Part shown: piece after piece, positions 16,033-24,041 of the stretch | How the letters are laid out: each line of letters starts with the position of its first letter | How positions within the stretch are numbered: the first letter of the stretch is position 1 | NCBI GenBank assembly: GCA_035504175.1 | Contig: DATJSJ010000180.1 | Span: 1-58,558, forward strand | Source: DATJSJ01 sp035504175 | GTDB lineage: Bacteria > Pseudomonadota > Alphaproteobacteria > Acetobacterales > Acetobacteraceae | DNA length: 58,558 bases | Direction of reading: 5' to 3' | The notes under the pieces: model-generated | The model's database searches: none | Seen by the model: the letters and a program-made list of their open reading frames with translations, nothing else | Told to the model about the DNA's origin: nothing | Program-made: the position numbers and the translations under genes

Positions 16033-17661
16033 ATGTCCCTCCCCGCCGACCGGGACGCTGCCGCGGTGGATGTGGCGGAATCGCGCCCCGCCGACGGCCG
16101 CGTGGAGGTCGCACCGCGCGGATTCGCGCCGTTCCGCAGCATCCTGTTCCATGACCCGGAAGACGCGAGGCGGGCGGAGGGAACCCCCGTTCCCGACTAC
16201 TTCCGCGATCTCAATCTCGATCAGATCGTCGATTCGGTCACCGTCGCGAAGCAGGAATACGCGCTCAAGCCGTTCTTCTACGCCACCCTGACATCGGTCG
16301 AGGCGGTCACGTATCGGCAGGAGGTCATGCGTGATCTCGAGGATGCCGGGATGTTTGCGTGCATCCAGGCCTTCGCGGCCAACCTCCGCCTGATGCGCGA
16401 GCGTCTTGCCCAAAGCCGCAAGCTCACCTATCCGCTGCAGAAACAGCGCTGGTTCCTTCACGCGGCCGAGGCCTATTGCGACGGCGTGCTCGATTTGCGA
16501 CGGCGGATGGCGGGTCTGCGCCCCCGATCGAGCGGGCTGCTCGGTTTTCGCGCCTATCTGAACGCCTACGTCGATTCGAACCGGTTCGGCGACCTCGCCC
16601 GCATGGTTGAGGCGCTGGTCCGCGATCTCGCCGCGATCCGATACAACATCCTCATCCGGGGGTCCGGCTTCACCGTACGCCGACATGAGTCGGAACAGGA
16701 TTACAGCGCCGAGGTCAGCGCGACCTTTGCCAGGTTCCGCCAGGGCGAGGTGCGGGACTACCGCGCCGAGCTGCGCGGCTCGCGCGACATGAACCATGTC
16801 GAGGCGAAGATCCTCGACTTCGTCGCGCTGCTGAACCCGGACCCGTTCGCGCGGATGGCGGATTTCGCCAGCAACCGCTACGACTACGCCGATCCGGTCC
16901 TGCTCACCTTCGACCGGGAGATCCAGTTCTATGTGGCCTATCTCGATTACCTGGCGCCGTTGCGACGGGCCGGGCTCGATTTCTGCTATCCGACGGTTTC
17001 TTCCACCGACAAGCATGTCCGTGACGAGGACGAATTCGACCTGGCCCTGGCCAACAAGCTGACCGCGACCAACAGCCCGGTCATCCGCAACGCGTTCCAT
17101 CTGCACGGCTCGGAGCGGGTCTTCGTGGTGTCGGGCCCGAATCAGGGCGGCAAGACCACCTTCTCGCGGACCTTCGGGCAGGTGCATCACCTGGCGAGCA
17201 TCGGCTGTCCGGTTCCGGGCCGCAACGCCAGGCTGTTCCTGTTCGACCGGATCTTCACCCACTATGAGCGTGAGGAGACCATCCGGACCCTGCACGGCAA
17301 GCTGCAGGATGATCTGGTGCGGATCCACGCGATTCTCGAACACGCGACCCCCCGCAGCATCATCATCATGAACGAGATTTTCACCTCGACGACGCTGCTG
17401 GACGCGGTGTTCCTGGCGCGCAAGGTGATGGACCGCATCCTCGCACTCGATTGCCTGTGCGTCTGCGTCACCTTTCTCGAGGAGCTTGCGTCGCTCGGGG
17501 AGAAGACGGTCAGCCTCGTCAGTATCGTCTTACCCGGTGAAGCCGCGGAACGCACCTACAGGGTCGTCCGACGTCCCGCCGACGGGCGGTCCTACGCCAT
17601 CTCGATCGCGGAGAAGTACCGGCTGACCTATGACGCACTCAAGGCCCGGATTCCGTCGTGA
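16033..17661 (+). CDS. MutS-like ATPase, fluoride-riboswitch controlled (first of pair)
   Basis: Predicted 542-aa protein resembling only the lever/clamp and ATPase parts of MutS; no mismatch-recognition domain is seen and length is well below the ~850 aa of MutS. Walker A is SGPNQGGKTT (residues 367-376) and the Walker B region is IIIMNEIFTSTT (443-454), where MutS has Asp-Glu: Asn447 replaces the Asp. DFVALLNPDPF and LDYLAPLRRAGLDFCYP mark the middle helical region. GTGA overlap with the next gene implies co-translation with a second MutS-like protein, so a heterodimer is likely. MutS homologues are a recorded class of fluoride-riboswitch targets; the molecular role is unknown. Confidence 0.9.
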   Translation: MSLPADRDAAAVDVAESRPADGRVEVAPRGFAPFRSILFHDPEDARRAEGTPVPDYFRDLNLDQIVDSVTVAKQEYALKPFFYATLTSVEAVTYRQEVMRDLEDAGMFACIQAFAANLRLMRERLAQSRKLTYPLQKQRWFLHAAEAYCDGVLDLRRRMAGLRPRSSGLLGFRAYLNAYVDSNRFGDLARMVEALVRDLAAIRYNILIRGSGFTVRRHESEQDYSAEVSATFARFRQGEVRDYRAELRGSRDMNHVEAKILDFVALLNPDPFARMADFASNRYDYADPVLLTFDREIQFYVAYLDYLAPLRRAGLDFCYPTVSSTDKHVRDEDEFDLALANKLTATNSPVIRNAFHLHGSERVFVVSGPNQGGKTTFSRTFGQVHHLASIGCPVPGRNARLFLFDRIFTHYEREETIRTLHGKLQDDLVRIHAILEHATPRSIIIMNEIFTSTTLLDAVFLARKVMDRILALDCLCVCVTFLEELASLGEKTVSLVSIVLPGEAAERTYRVVRRPADGRSYAISIAEKYRLTYDALKARIPS

Positions 17662-19193
17662 AAGCCCATCTGCTGCATCGGGATCGGGATTTCGACGCGA
17701 AGGCAATGCCCCCGCGCCATGCCGATGCCTTGTCCCAGGACCTCGAACTCGCGACGCTGATCGGTGCGATGGCGGGAAGCGACCGGTTCCTCGCCGAGGT
17801 CGCCGGCGCCGCCCTGCTCGCAAGTCTCACCGATCCGGAGGCGATCGTCTACCGCCAGCACGTTCTGCAGGACTGCCTGGCAAACGAAGACGTGGTGCGC
17901 GGCATGTACGCGCTGGCGCTGGAGACGATCGAGGCCGAGCGGAAGAACTATCTCAGCAGCGTGTTGCGGAATCCGGCCTGGGTGCTGCACCGGTCGGTGG
18001 AGGTCCTGCAGATGTTCGTCGCCAGCCTGCGACGCCTGCGCGGCGTCGCCGAAGAGAACGTCACGCTTTTCCGTTCCGACGGGTTCCGCACCCTGTTCCG
18101 CACGCTGATCGAGGAGCTGGGCGACGATTACTTCGCCGCGATCCGTCGGCATCTCAAGCAGCTCCGCTTCGACCGCGGCGTGCTGATCAGTGCGCGTCTG
18201 GGTGAGGGTGCGCGCGGCATGGACACCGTGCTCCGCCGACCCAACCCGCCCGAGGGGAGCTGGATCGACCGGGTGTTCGCACCTCACGCGCCAGGCTACT
18301 CCTTCACGCTCGCCGACCGGGACGAGGCCGGCGCGCGGGCGCTCTCCGACCTGCGCGACCAGGGGATCAACCTCGTTGCCAATGCGCTCGGCCAATCGAC
18401 CGACCATATCCTCGGCTTCTTCACCATGCTCCGGACGGAGCTCGCCTTCTACGTCGGCTGCCTCAACCTGCGCGCCGTGCTGCGGCAACAGGGTGCGCCA
18501 ATATGTTTCCCGCGGCCGCTCGGCGGCAAGCAGCGCGACCATGAAGCAAGCGGGCTGTATGACATTTGCCTCGCCCTGACCATGGGCCGCGGCGTCGTCA
18601 GCAACGGGATCAGCGCACGCGACAAGGGTCTCGTCATCATCACCGGCGCGAACCAGGGCGGCAAGTCCACCTTCCTGCGCAGCATCGGCCTGGCGCAGGT
18701 CATGATGCAGTGCGGAATGTTCGTCGGCGCCGAGCGTTTCACGGCTGATGTCTGCGAACGGATCTTCACCCATTACAAGCGGGAGGAAGACACCGAGATG
18801 AACAGCGGCAAGTTCGACGAGGAACTGCGCCGCATGAGCGACATCATCGATCAGATCACCCCGGGCTCGCTGGTGCTGTTCAACGAATCCTTCGCCTCGA
18901 CCAACGAGCGGGAGGGGTCGGAGATCGCCCGCGAGGTGGTCGCGGCACTGCTCGACCGTCGCATCAAGGTGTTCTTCGTCAGCCACCAGTACGAGTTCGC
19001 GCGCGCCTTCGAACGCAGCGGCCGAAGCGACGTGCTGTTCCTCCGTGCCGAGCGCCGGGAGGGAGGCACGCGCACCTTCCATATCGGCGAGGGACGGCCG
19101 GAGCCCACCAGCCACGGCGAGGATCTGTACCGGCAGATTTTCGTCGGCCTCGCGAGGCCGGCACCGCCGGCCGATACCTCTGCGCGGGCCTGA
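17658..19193 (+). CDS. MutS-like ATPase, fluoride-riboswitch controlled (second of pair)
   Basis: Predicted 511-aa partner of the preceding protein, starting with GTG at 17658 inside its stop (GTGA). Walker A is TGANQGGKST (329-338); Walker B is LVLFNESFAST (405-415), again with Asn (409) where canonical MutS has Asp; IKVFFVSHQYEFA supplies the switch His. No N-terminal mismatch-binding or connector domain is present. The helical middle (ETIEAERKNYLSSVLRNP, VEVLQMFVASLRRLRG) corresponds to the MutS core. The two proteins are clearly paralogous yet divergent, supporting a dedicated heteromeric ATPase rather than mismatch repair. Confidence 0.9.
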   Translation: MKAHLLHRDRDFDAKAMPPRHADALSQDLELATLIGAMAGSDRFLAEVAGAALLASLTDPEAIVYRQHVLQDCLANEDVVRGMYALALETIEAERKNYLSSVLRNPAWVLHRSVEVLQMFVASLRRLRGVAEENVTLFRSDGFRTLFRTLIEELGDDYFAAIRRHLKQLRFDRGVLISARLGEGARGMDTVLRRPNPPEGSWIDRVFAPHAPGYSFTLADRDEAGARALSDLRDQGINLVANALGQSTDHILGFFTMLRTELAFYVGCLNLRAVLRQQGAPICFPRPLGGKQRDHEASGLYDICLALTMGRGVVSNGISARDKGLVIITGANQGGKSTFLRSIGLAQVMMQCGMFVGAERFTADVCERIFTHYKREEDTEMNSGKFDEELRRMSDIIDQITPGSLVLFNESFASTNEREGSEIAREVVAALLDRRIKVFFVSHQYEFARAFERSGRSDVLFLRAERREGGTRTFHIGEGRPEPTSHGEDLYRQIFVGLARPAPPADTSARA

Positions 19194-19250
19194 CCCGGTC
19201 AAGCGGACTCGCGGTTGGGGTTGGCCCGGGAAAAGCGATTGATCCGATGC

Positions 19251-19278
19251 TTGACAGTACTCGGGCTCTGCATAAGAC
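19251..19278 (+). promoter_or_regulatory. Sigma-70-like promoter of the second fluoride-riboswitch transcript
   Basis: A consensus -35 TTGACA (19251-19256) is followed after 16 nt by TAAGAC (19273-19278) as a plausible -10. The start of transcription would fall near 19285, a few bases before the aptamer. This gives the Hyf-like operon its own promoter rather than depending on read-through from the MutS-like genes. Confidence 0.55.
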
Positions 19279-19288
19279 TGACAATAGA

Positions 19289-19365
19289 GGCGATGGAGTC
19301 CGCCCTTAACCGCCCTCGCGGGCTGATGACTCCTCCTGTTGTCCTGACGGATCGTGGGAGGAGTC
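19289..19365 (+). promoter_or_regulatory. Fluoride riboswitch (crcB motif) 2 with expression platform
   Basis: Stem GGCG/CGCC (19289-19292 with 19301-19304) encloses the loop ATGGAGTC; TTAACC leads into the hairpin GCCC-TCGC-GGGC (19312-19323), then CTGATG and GACTCC (19328-19333), which pairs with GGAGTC (19295-19300) as the pseudoknot. This is a near-perfect fluoride aptamer. GACTCCTCC (19328-19336) is also exactly complementary to GGAGGAGTC (19357-19365), so an alternative hairpin competes with the ligand-bound fold. Expression of the downstream Hyf-like genes is expected to rise with fluoride. No T-tract follows, so termination may be Rho-assisted. Confidence 0.94.
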
Positions 19366-19457
19366 GTGCGGGTTTGGGTCGCGCTGGAAGCGTCGCTGTG
19401 GTTGCCGGATAGCGGGCAGCCGGATTTCACCGAGCGATGGGATCGCAGGTGCGCGCG

Positions 19458-20405
19458 ATGACGGCGCGCGACATCCTGCTGCAGATTGCGCAGGTCCTGG
19501 CGACCCTGCTGCTCTCGCCACTGCTGCAAGGGATCATCCTGCAATTCGAGGAGCGCGTGCAGCGCGGCCAGGGCCCCGGCATCTTTCAGCCGTACCGCGA
19601 CCTGTGGAAGCTGTTCCACAAACAGATCATCGTACCGGAGACGGCGTCCTGGCTGTACTGGACCGCGCCCGTCGTCGCCTTCACCGCGATGATGACGGTG
19701 CCGATCCTGATCCCGGTCCTGACGAACTACCCGCTGCCGCTCTCCGACATGGGCGACATCCTGGGCGGCGGCCTGATCCTGACGCTCGGTTCCTTCATGG
19801 TCACGCTGGCCGGGCTCGACACCACCTCCGCCTACGGAGGCATCGGATCGAGCCGCGCCGTCATGGTCGCGATCCTGGCGGAGCCGACGCTGATCCTGGT
19901 TTTCGTCGGCATCACTCTGATGGCCAAGGCGATGCTGCCCTTCGTGGTGAACCACCTGCTGATCGCGCAGCCGGCAGTCTACTGGAGCCCGACGCATCTC
20001 TTCCTGGTGGCAGCGTTCTTCGTCCTGCTCCTGGTCGAGACGGACAAGCTGCCGATCCACTCCTCGACCCATATCGAGGTCTACATGATCGAGGAGGGCC
20101 GGATCCTAGAATATTCCGGACCCCTGCTCGCCCTGCTGCGCTGGGCCTCGAGCATGAAGCAGTTCATCCTCTACACGATCTTCTGCAACGTGCTGCTGCT
20201 GCCCTGGGGCCTTTCCGCCCATGGAACCGCGATCGGCGTGCTCGGCAGCATGGTCGCCCTGATGCTGAAATTCCTCCTGGTTGCCTGCATGGTCGTGCTG
20301 GTGGACACGACCCAGTCGCGGCTCCGCTTCTACCGCTACCAGGAACCGCTCGCCGCGTCGTTTCTCCTCGCCGTGCTCGCGATCATCGGCACGCAGCTCG
20401 TCTGA
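19458..20405 (+). CDS. Hyf/complex-I-like membrane subunit (HyfC/NuoH type)
   Basis: Predicted 315-aa integral membrane protein with about eight helices, of the HyfC/HycD/NuoH family that links the hydrophilic arm to the ion-pumping arm. Landmarks are LLSPLLQGIILQFEERVQRGQGP, IFQPYRDLWKLFHK, and the acidic loop LVETDKLPIHSSTHIEV with MIEEGRILEYSGP, which corresponds to the conserved Glu-rich loop near the quinone cavity. ATG at 19458 has AGGT 7 nt upstream; ATG at 19437 is an alternative. It is the first gene after fluoride riboswitch 2. In homologues it is part of an energy-converting complex; here the electron partners are unknown. Confidence 0.9.
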   Translation: MTARDILLQIAQVLATLLLSPLLQGIILQFEERVQRGQGPGIFQPYRDLWKLFHKQIIVPETASWLYWTAPVVAFTAMMTVPILIPVLTNYPLPLSDMGDILGGGLILTLGSFMVTLAGLDTTSAYGGIGSSRAVMVAILAEPTLILVFVGITLMAKAMLPFVVNHLLIAQPAVYWSPTHLFLVAAFFVLLLVETDKLPIHSSTHIEVYMIEEGRILEYSGPLLALLRWASSMKQFILYTIFCNVLLLPWGLSAHGTAIGVLGSMVALMLKFLLVACMVVLVDTTQSRLRFYRYQEPLAASFLLAVLAIIGTQLV

Positions 20406-20408
20406 CCG

Positions 20409-21089
20409 ATGCTCGCCGCGCATCTCGACCCGCTGGTCGCGTCCCTGTTCAGCCTGATCGCGATCGCGAGCCTGCTGCTCGCTTTCGTGATGCTCGGCTC
20501 ACGCTGGCTGCGGCACTACCTCTACGCTTTCGCGGCCGAATCCTGGTTGATCGCACTGCTCTCCGCGGCGGTCGGGCTCTATGGCAACTACCCCGAGCTC
20601 TACCTGATCGCGATCCTGACCGCGCTGTTCCGTGGCGGATTGCTGCCCTACCTGATCTTCCGGATCATCCGGCGCCTCGAGGTCTCGCGGGAGGTGCATG
20701 TGATCCTGCAGGCGAGTTCGAGCCTGGTGATCGGCGCCATGGGGGTGGTGTTCGCACTCGGGGTTGCCGCACGCATCGGCGCCGAGCTCGGCCTCACTCA
20801 GACCGTCGTCGTGCTGGCGCTGACCGTGATGCTGTCGATGAAGCTGATCGGCTTCCTGATGCTGACCGTGCGTCACGAGGCGATCAGCCAGATCCTCGGC
20901 CTCCTCGTGCTGGAGAACGGCATCTTCCTCGGGGCGCAGATCCTGGTTCCGGGCATGCCGCTGCTGATCGAGATCGTGATTCTGTTCGACCTGCTCATCG
21001 TGGTCGCCTGTTTCGGGTTGCTGGTGCAATACCTGCTGGCCCATGTCGGCACGACGAGCAGCCTCGGGCTGCGCCGGCTGGTGGGCTAG
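20409..21089 (+). CDS. Hyf-like membrane subunit (HyfE/NuoK type)
   Basis: Predicted 226-aa polytopic membrane protein with about six helices, matching the HyfE class of hydrogenase-4 membrane components, whose C-terminal half resembles NuoK. Visible cues are FAAESWLIALLSAAVGLYG, VILQASSSLVIGAMGVV and ILGLLVLENGIFLGAQI, the last carrying the buried Glu (LLVLENG) characteristic of NuoK-like helices. It begins 3 bp after the previous stop and ends 3 bp before the next start. It would sit between the HyfC-like and antiporter-like subunits. Confidence 0.88.
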   Translation: MLAAHLDPLVASLFSLIAIASLLLAFVMLGSRWLRHYLYAFAAESWLIALLSAAVGLYGNYPELYLIAILTALFRGGLLPYLIFRIIRRLEVSREVHVILQASSSLVIGAMGVVFALGVAARIGAELGLTQTVVVLALTVMLSMKLIGFLMLTVRHEAISQILGLLVLENGIFLGAQILVPGMPLLIEIVILFDLLIVVACFGLLVQYLLAHVGTTSSLGLRRLVG

Positions 21090-21092
21090 CGG

Positions 21093-22553
21093 ATGGGTGC
21101 GCTCCTCGCCATCGTCGCGATCGCGCCCATGGCGGCGATCGTGGTGATCGTGCTGACACGGCGCGCCGATATCGCGGCAGGGGCGAACCTCGCGGCCAGC
21201 GCCGTGAGCTTCCTCGCCACCGTCCCCCTGACCTGGCTGGCGCGCGCCGCACCCCGCGTCTACTGGGGCAGTTACGTCGCGATCGACGCGCTCGGCGCCT
21301 GGGTCCTGCTTTGCGCCGCCGTCGTGTACCTGCTCGCCTCGCTCTATGCCGTCGGCTACATGCGGCTGCTCGGGGAGGAGAAGCGCCTGCCGCTGTTCTA
21401 CGGATTGTTCGCGGGATTCGCGCTCACCACCCTGCTGGCACCGGTCATGAACAATGCCGGCCTGTACTGGATCATGATCGAGCTGACCACGCTGGTCAGC
21501 ACCTTCCTGGTGGCGTTCGAACACGAGGCGGCGAGCATCGAGGCGGCGTGGAAATACATCATCGTCGTGTCCGGCGGGATCAGCCTGGCCCTGCTCGGCA
21601 CCGTGCTGTTCTACTGGAGCGGCAGTTTCGCGCTCGGGCCGACCTACGACATGACCTGGGCCGCCCTGCGCGGCGCGGCGCCGCACATGAACCGCTCGCT
21701 CGTGATCCTCGCTTTCCTGCTGGTGCTGATCGGCTACGGGACGAAGGCGGGGCTCGCGCCGATGCACACCTGGCTGCCGGACGCGCATAGTGAAGGGCCG
21801 ACCCCGGTCTCGGCGCTGCTGTCCGGCGCGCTGCTGAACGCCGCCATGATCGGTATCATCCGCTATCTCGCGATCGCCGACGCCGCCGGGGTCGGACCGC
21901 TGCCGCGCCTGACGCTGATCGCGCTCGGCATAGTCTCCCTGCTCGTCGCCGGCCTGTTCATCGTCCGCCAGGAAGGGGTCAAGCGCCTGATGGCCTATTC
22001 CAGCGTCGAACACATGGGCGTCATCGCGCTCGGCATCGGCTTCGGCGGCGTGCTCGGGATCGCCGGAGCGCTGTATCACATGCTCAACCACTCGCTGAAC
22101 AAGTCGCTGATGTTCTTCGGCGCCGGCAGCATGATGCGCAGCTATCAGACGAAGGACATGCGGACGATCCACCGCGTCGGCCGGCATTTCCCGGTGGTCG
22201 GGGGGCTCTGGCTCGCCGGCGCCGTGGCGATCACCGGGGCGCCGCCGTTCGGGCTGTTCGCAAGCGAGTTGACCATCCTGCGCGCCGGGCTGCGCGGCGA
22301 CGCCGCCTGGGCGTCGTTCGCCATGGCCGGCATGCTCATCATCATTTTCATCGGCTTCCTGAATCATTTCCGCGGCATGTTCTACGCGGACGGTGAAACG
22401 CCGTCCGGCGCGGCCGGCGCGGTCAGCGCCTGGTGCGTGGCACCGATGTGGCTGGCGCTGCTGCCGCTGCTGGCGATGGGCCTGTGGTGGCCGGACGCGA
22501 TGTGGCGCTATTTCGGCACGGTCGCGAGCGCGCTCGGGACGCACGGGCCGTGA
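21093..22553 (+). CDS. Hyf-like antiporter-type membrane subunit (HyfF/NuoL-M-N type)
   Basis: Predicted 486-aa Mrp-antiporter-like subunit with about 14 helices. The charged residues needed for ion pumping in complex I are retained: Glu130 (WIMIELTTL), Lys218 in GYGTKAGLAPMHTWLPDAH and Lys337 in LNHSLNKSLMFF, with the helix VEHMGVIALGIGFGG between them. This implies proton or sodium translocation across the inner membrane. It is the third gene of the riboswitch-controlled operon, and its stop overlaps the GTG start of the large-subunit gene (GTGA). Confidence 0.92.
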   Translation: MGALLAIVAIAPMAAIVVIVLTRRADIAAGANLAASAVSFLATVPLTWLARAAPRVYWGSYVAIDALGAWVLLCAAVVYLLASLYAVGYMRLLGEEKRLPLFYGLFAGFALTTLLAPVMNNAGLYWIMIELTTLVSTFLVAFEHEAASIEAAWKYIIVVSGGISLALLGTVLFYWSGSFALGPTYDMTWAALRGAAPHMNRSLVILAFLLVLIGYGTKAGLAPMHTWLPDAHSEGPTPVSALLSGALLNAAMIGIIRYLAIADAAGVGPLPRLTLIALGIVSLLVAGLFIVRQEGVKRLMAYSSVEHMGVIALGIGFGGVLGIAGALYHMLNHSLNKSLMFFGAGSMMRSYQTKDMRTIHRVGRHFPVVGGLWLAGAVAITGAPPFGLFASELTILRAGLRGDAAWASFAMAGMLIIIFIGFLNHFRGMFYADGETPSGAAGAVSAWCVAPMWLALLPLLAMGLWWPDAMWRYFGTVASALGTHGP

Positions 22554-24034
22554 AGGGCGCGCGATGGCGACACCTCGCCCAAGGCGACCTGCGCGCGTCG
22601 GCGCGCGAGTTGCTGGCGACCGGCGGCCGGATGCAGATGGCGTATGCCTGGACGCCGCCGGACGGCGCGCCGGAACTCCGCTACGTGGCGACACCGGGCG
22701 ACGACGCCGCTTTCATGGTCTGGCAATGCAAGCTGACCGCGGATCCGCCGAGCCTCGCCGCGATCTGGCCGCTGCTGGGCTGGTACGAGCGGGAGATCAC
22801 CGATCTGTACGGCATCCGCTTCACCGAGCATCCGGAGCCGATCCGGCTGCTGCTGCACGAGGATATTCCGCCGCCATTCCGACCGATGCCGGAACGCGGG
22901 CCAAGCGTACGTCTTCACCCCGGGACGCCGGAAGCCGGAACACTGCCCGAGCTGCTGGCGCCGGACGTACAGGCCCTGCCGTTCGGACCGGTCCGCGCCG
23001 ACGTCGTGGAATCGGCAAAGTTCACCTTCCTCTATGTCGGCGAGCAGATCCTGCACTACGTGCCCGATCTGTTCTACAAGCATCGCGGCATGGAGCTGCG
23101 ATTCCGCGGCGTCTCAGCCGAACGCGGCGCCATCCTCGCGGAGCGCGTCTCCGGCGTGGGCAGCATCGCGCATTGCCTGGCCTATTGCCAGGCGCTGGAA
23201 GCGGCGAGTGACTGCGAGATCCCCCGCCGCGCGCGGTGGCTGCGCGTGATCCTGGCCGAACTGGAGCGCGTGTACAACCACCTGCATTATCTCGGCCATC
23301 TTTGCAACACGACGACGCTCAAGGTCGGCGAAGCGCAAGGCAAGCTGCTCGAGGAGCAGGCCAAGCAGATCAACGCCAGGCTGACCGGCTCACGCTTCCT
23401 GCGCAGCATCCTGATCCCGGGCGGGCTGCGGCGGGATCTGGCACCGGAAGGCTGGCTGACCGACCGGCTGGAGGAGGTGCGGGCGCAGTCGGCCGCTTAT
23501 GTCGAGCGGCTGGAGGCGTCGGAAAGCCATCTCGACCGCCTGATCACCACCGGCCATCTCAGCGATCGCGTGGCGTTCGAACAGGGCGCGACGGGTCCGA
23601 TCCAGCGCGCCTCCGGCGCGGATCGCGATCTGCGTCGCGATCATCCCTATGCCGCCTATGCCGAGTTGCCGCTGACCGTGCCGGTCCTTCCGGACGGCGA
23701 CGCCTATGCCCGGCATCGCGTGCGCGTCGCGGAACTCGATTCCAGCATCGCCGTCATCCAGCGCGCCCTGCTGCTGCTGGAACGCGGCGAGGTGCGCGTG
23801 CCGTGCCGGCCGCCGCCCGGCGCGGAAGGGCTGGGCTGGACCGAGTCGCCGCGCGGCTCGCTGTTCTATGCCGTGCATGTCGGTGCGGACGCGACGCTCG
23901 CACGCGTCAAGATCAAGTCGCCCTCATTCTCGAACTGGCGCGTGTTTCCCTTCACGGTGCACGAGACGAACATGATGGACTACGCGATCAACGAGGCCAG
24001 CTTCGGGCTGACCGTCGCCGGCTGCGCCCGCTGA
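22550..24034 (+). CDS. Hyf-like large subunit lacking NiFe ligands (NuoC-D/HyfG type)
   Basis: Predicted 494-aa fusion of a NuoC-like domain (residues ~15-110, with WYEREITDLYGI at 78-89) and a NuoD/hydrogenase-large-subunit-like domain (~140-494). GTG at 22550 is the start, overlapping the previous stop. In NiFe hydrogenases the segment CGICxxxH binds nickel; here it reads RVSGVGSIAHCLAYC (199-213), so both N-terminal Cys are Ser and Gly. The C-terminal DPCxxC is also gone (ASFGLTVAGCAR at the very end). The fold is otherwise clear (ILAELERVYNHLHYLGHLCN). It therefore cannot be a NiFe hydrogenase; it may be a quinone- or other-acceptor-reactive subunit or a structural relic. Confidence 0.92.
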   Translation: MKGARWRHLAQGDLRASARELLATGGRMQMAYAWTPPDGAPELRYVATPGDDAAFMVWQCKLTADPPSLAAIWPLLGWYEREITDLYGIRFTEHPEPIRLLLHEDIPPPFRPMPERGPSVRLHPGTPEAGTLPELLAPDVQALPFGPVRADVVESAKFTFLYVGEQILHYVPDLFYKHRGMELRFRGVSAERGAILAERVSGVGSIAHCLAYCQALEAASDCEIPRRARWLRVILAELERVYNHLHYLGHLCNTTTLKVGEAQGKLLEEQAKQINARLTGSRFLRSILIPGGLRRDLAPEGWLTDRLEEVRAQSAAYVERLEASESHLDRLITTGHLSDRVAFEQGATGPIQRASGADRDLRRDHPYAAYAELPLTVPVLPDGDAYARHRVRVAELDSSIAVIQRALLLLERGEVRVPCRPPPGAEGLGWTESPRGSLFYAVHVGADATLARVKIKSPSFSNWRVFPFTVHETNMMDYAINEASFGLTVAGCAR

Positions 24035-24041
24035 GCCGGCG

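Noticed and set aside
16033..19193. DNA mismatch repair MutS function for the paired ATPases
   Set aside because: No mismatch-recognition or connector domain, altered Walker B, and fluoride-riboswitch control; MutS-like is as far as the sequence allows.
19366..19461. 31-codon GTG leader ORF after fluoride riboswitch 2, starting just after GGAGGAG
   Set aside because: Spacing from the Shine-Dalgarno-like sequence to the GTG is only 2 nt, and that purine run is better explained as the right arm of the competing hairpin.
17628..20072. Very long open frame on the minus strand opposite the MutS-like and Hyf-like genes (814 codons), with similar long antisense frames at 20499-22694 and 25066-26466
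   Set aside because: Composition is Arg/His/Gln/Asp-rich and low-complexity as expected for the complement of GC-rich coding DNA; no ribosome site or recognisable domain, and the sense strand encodes clear families.
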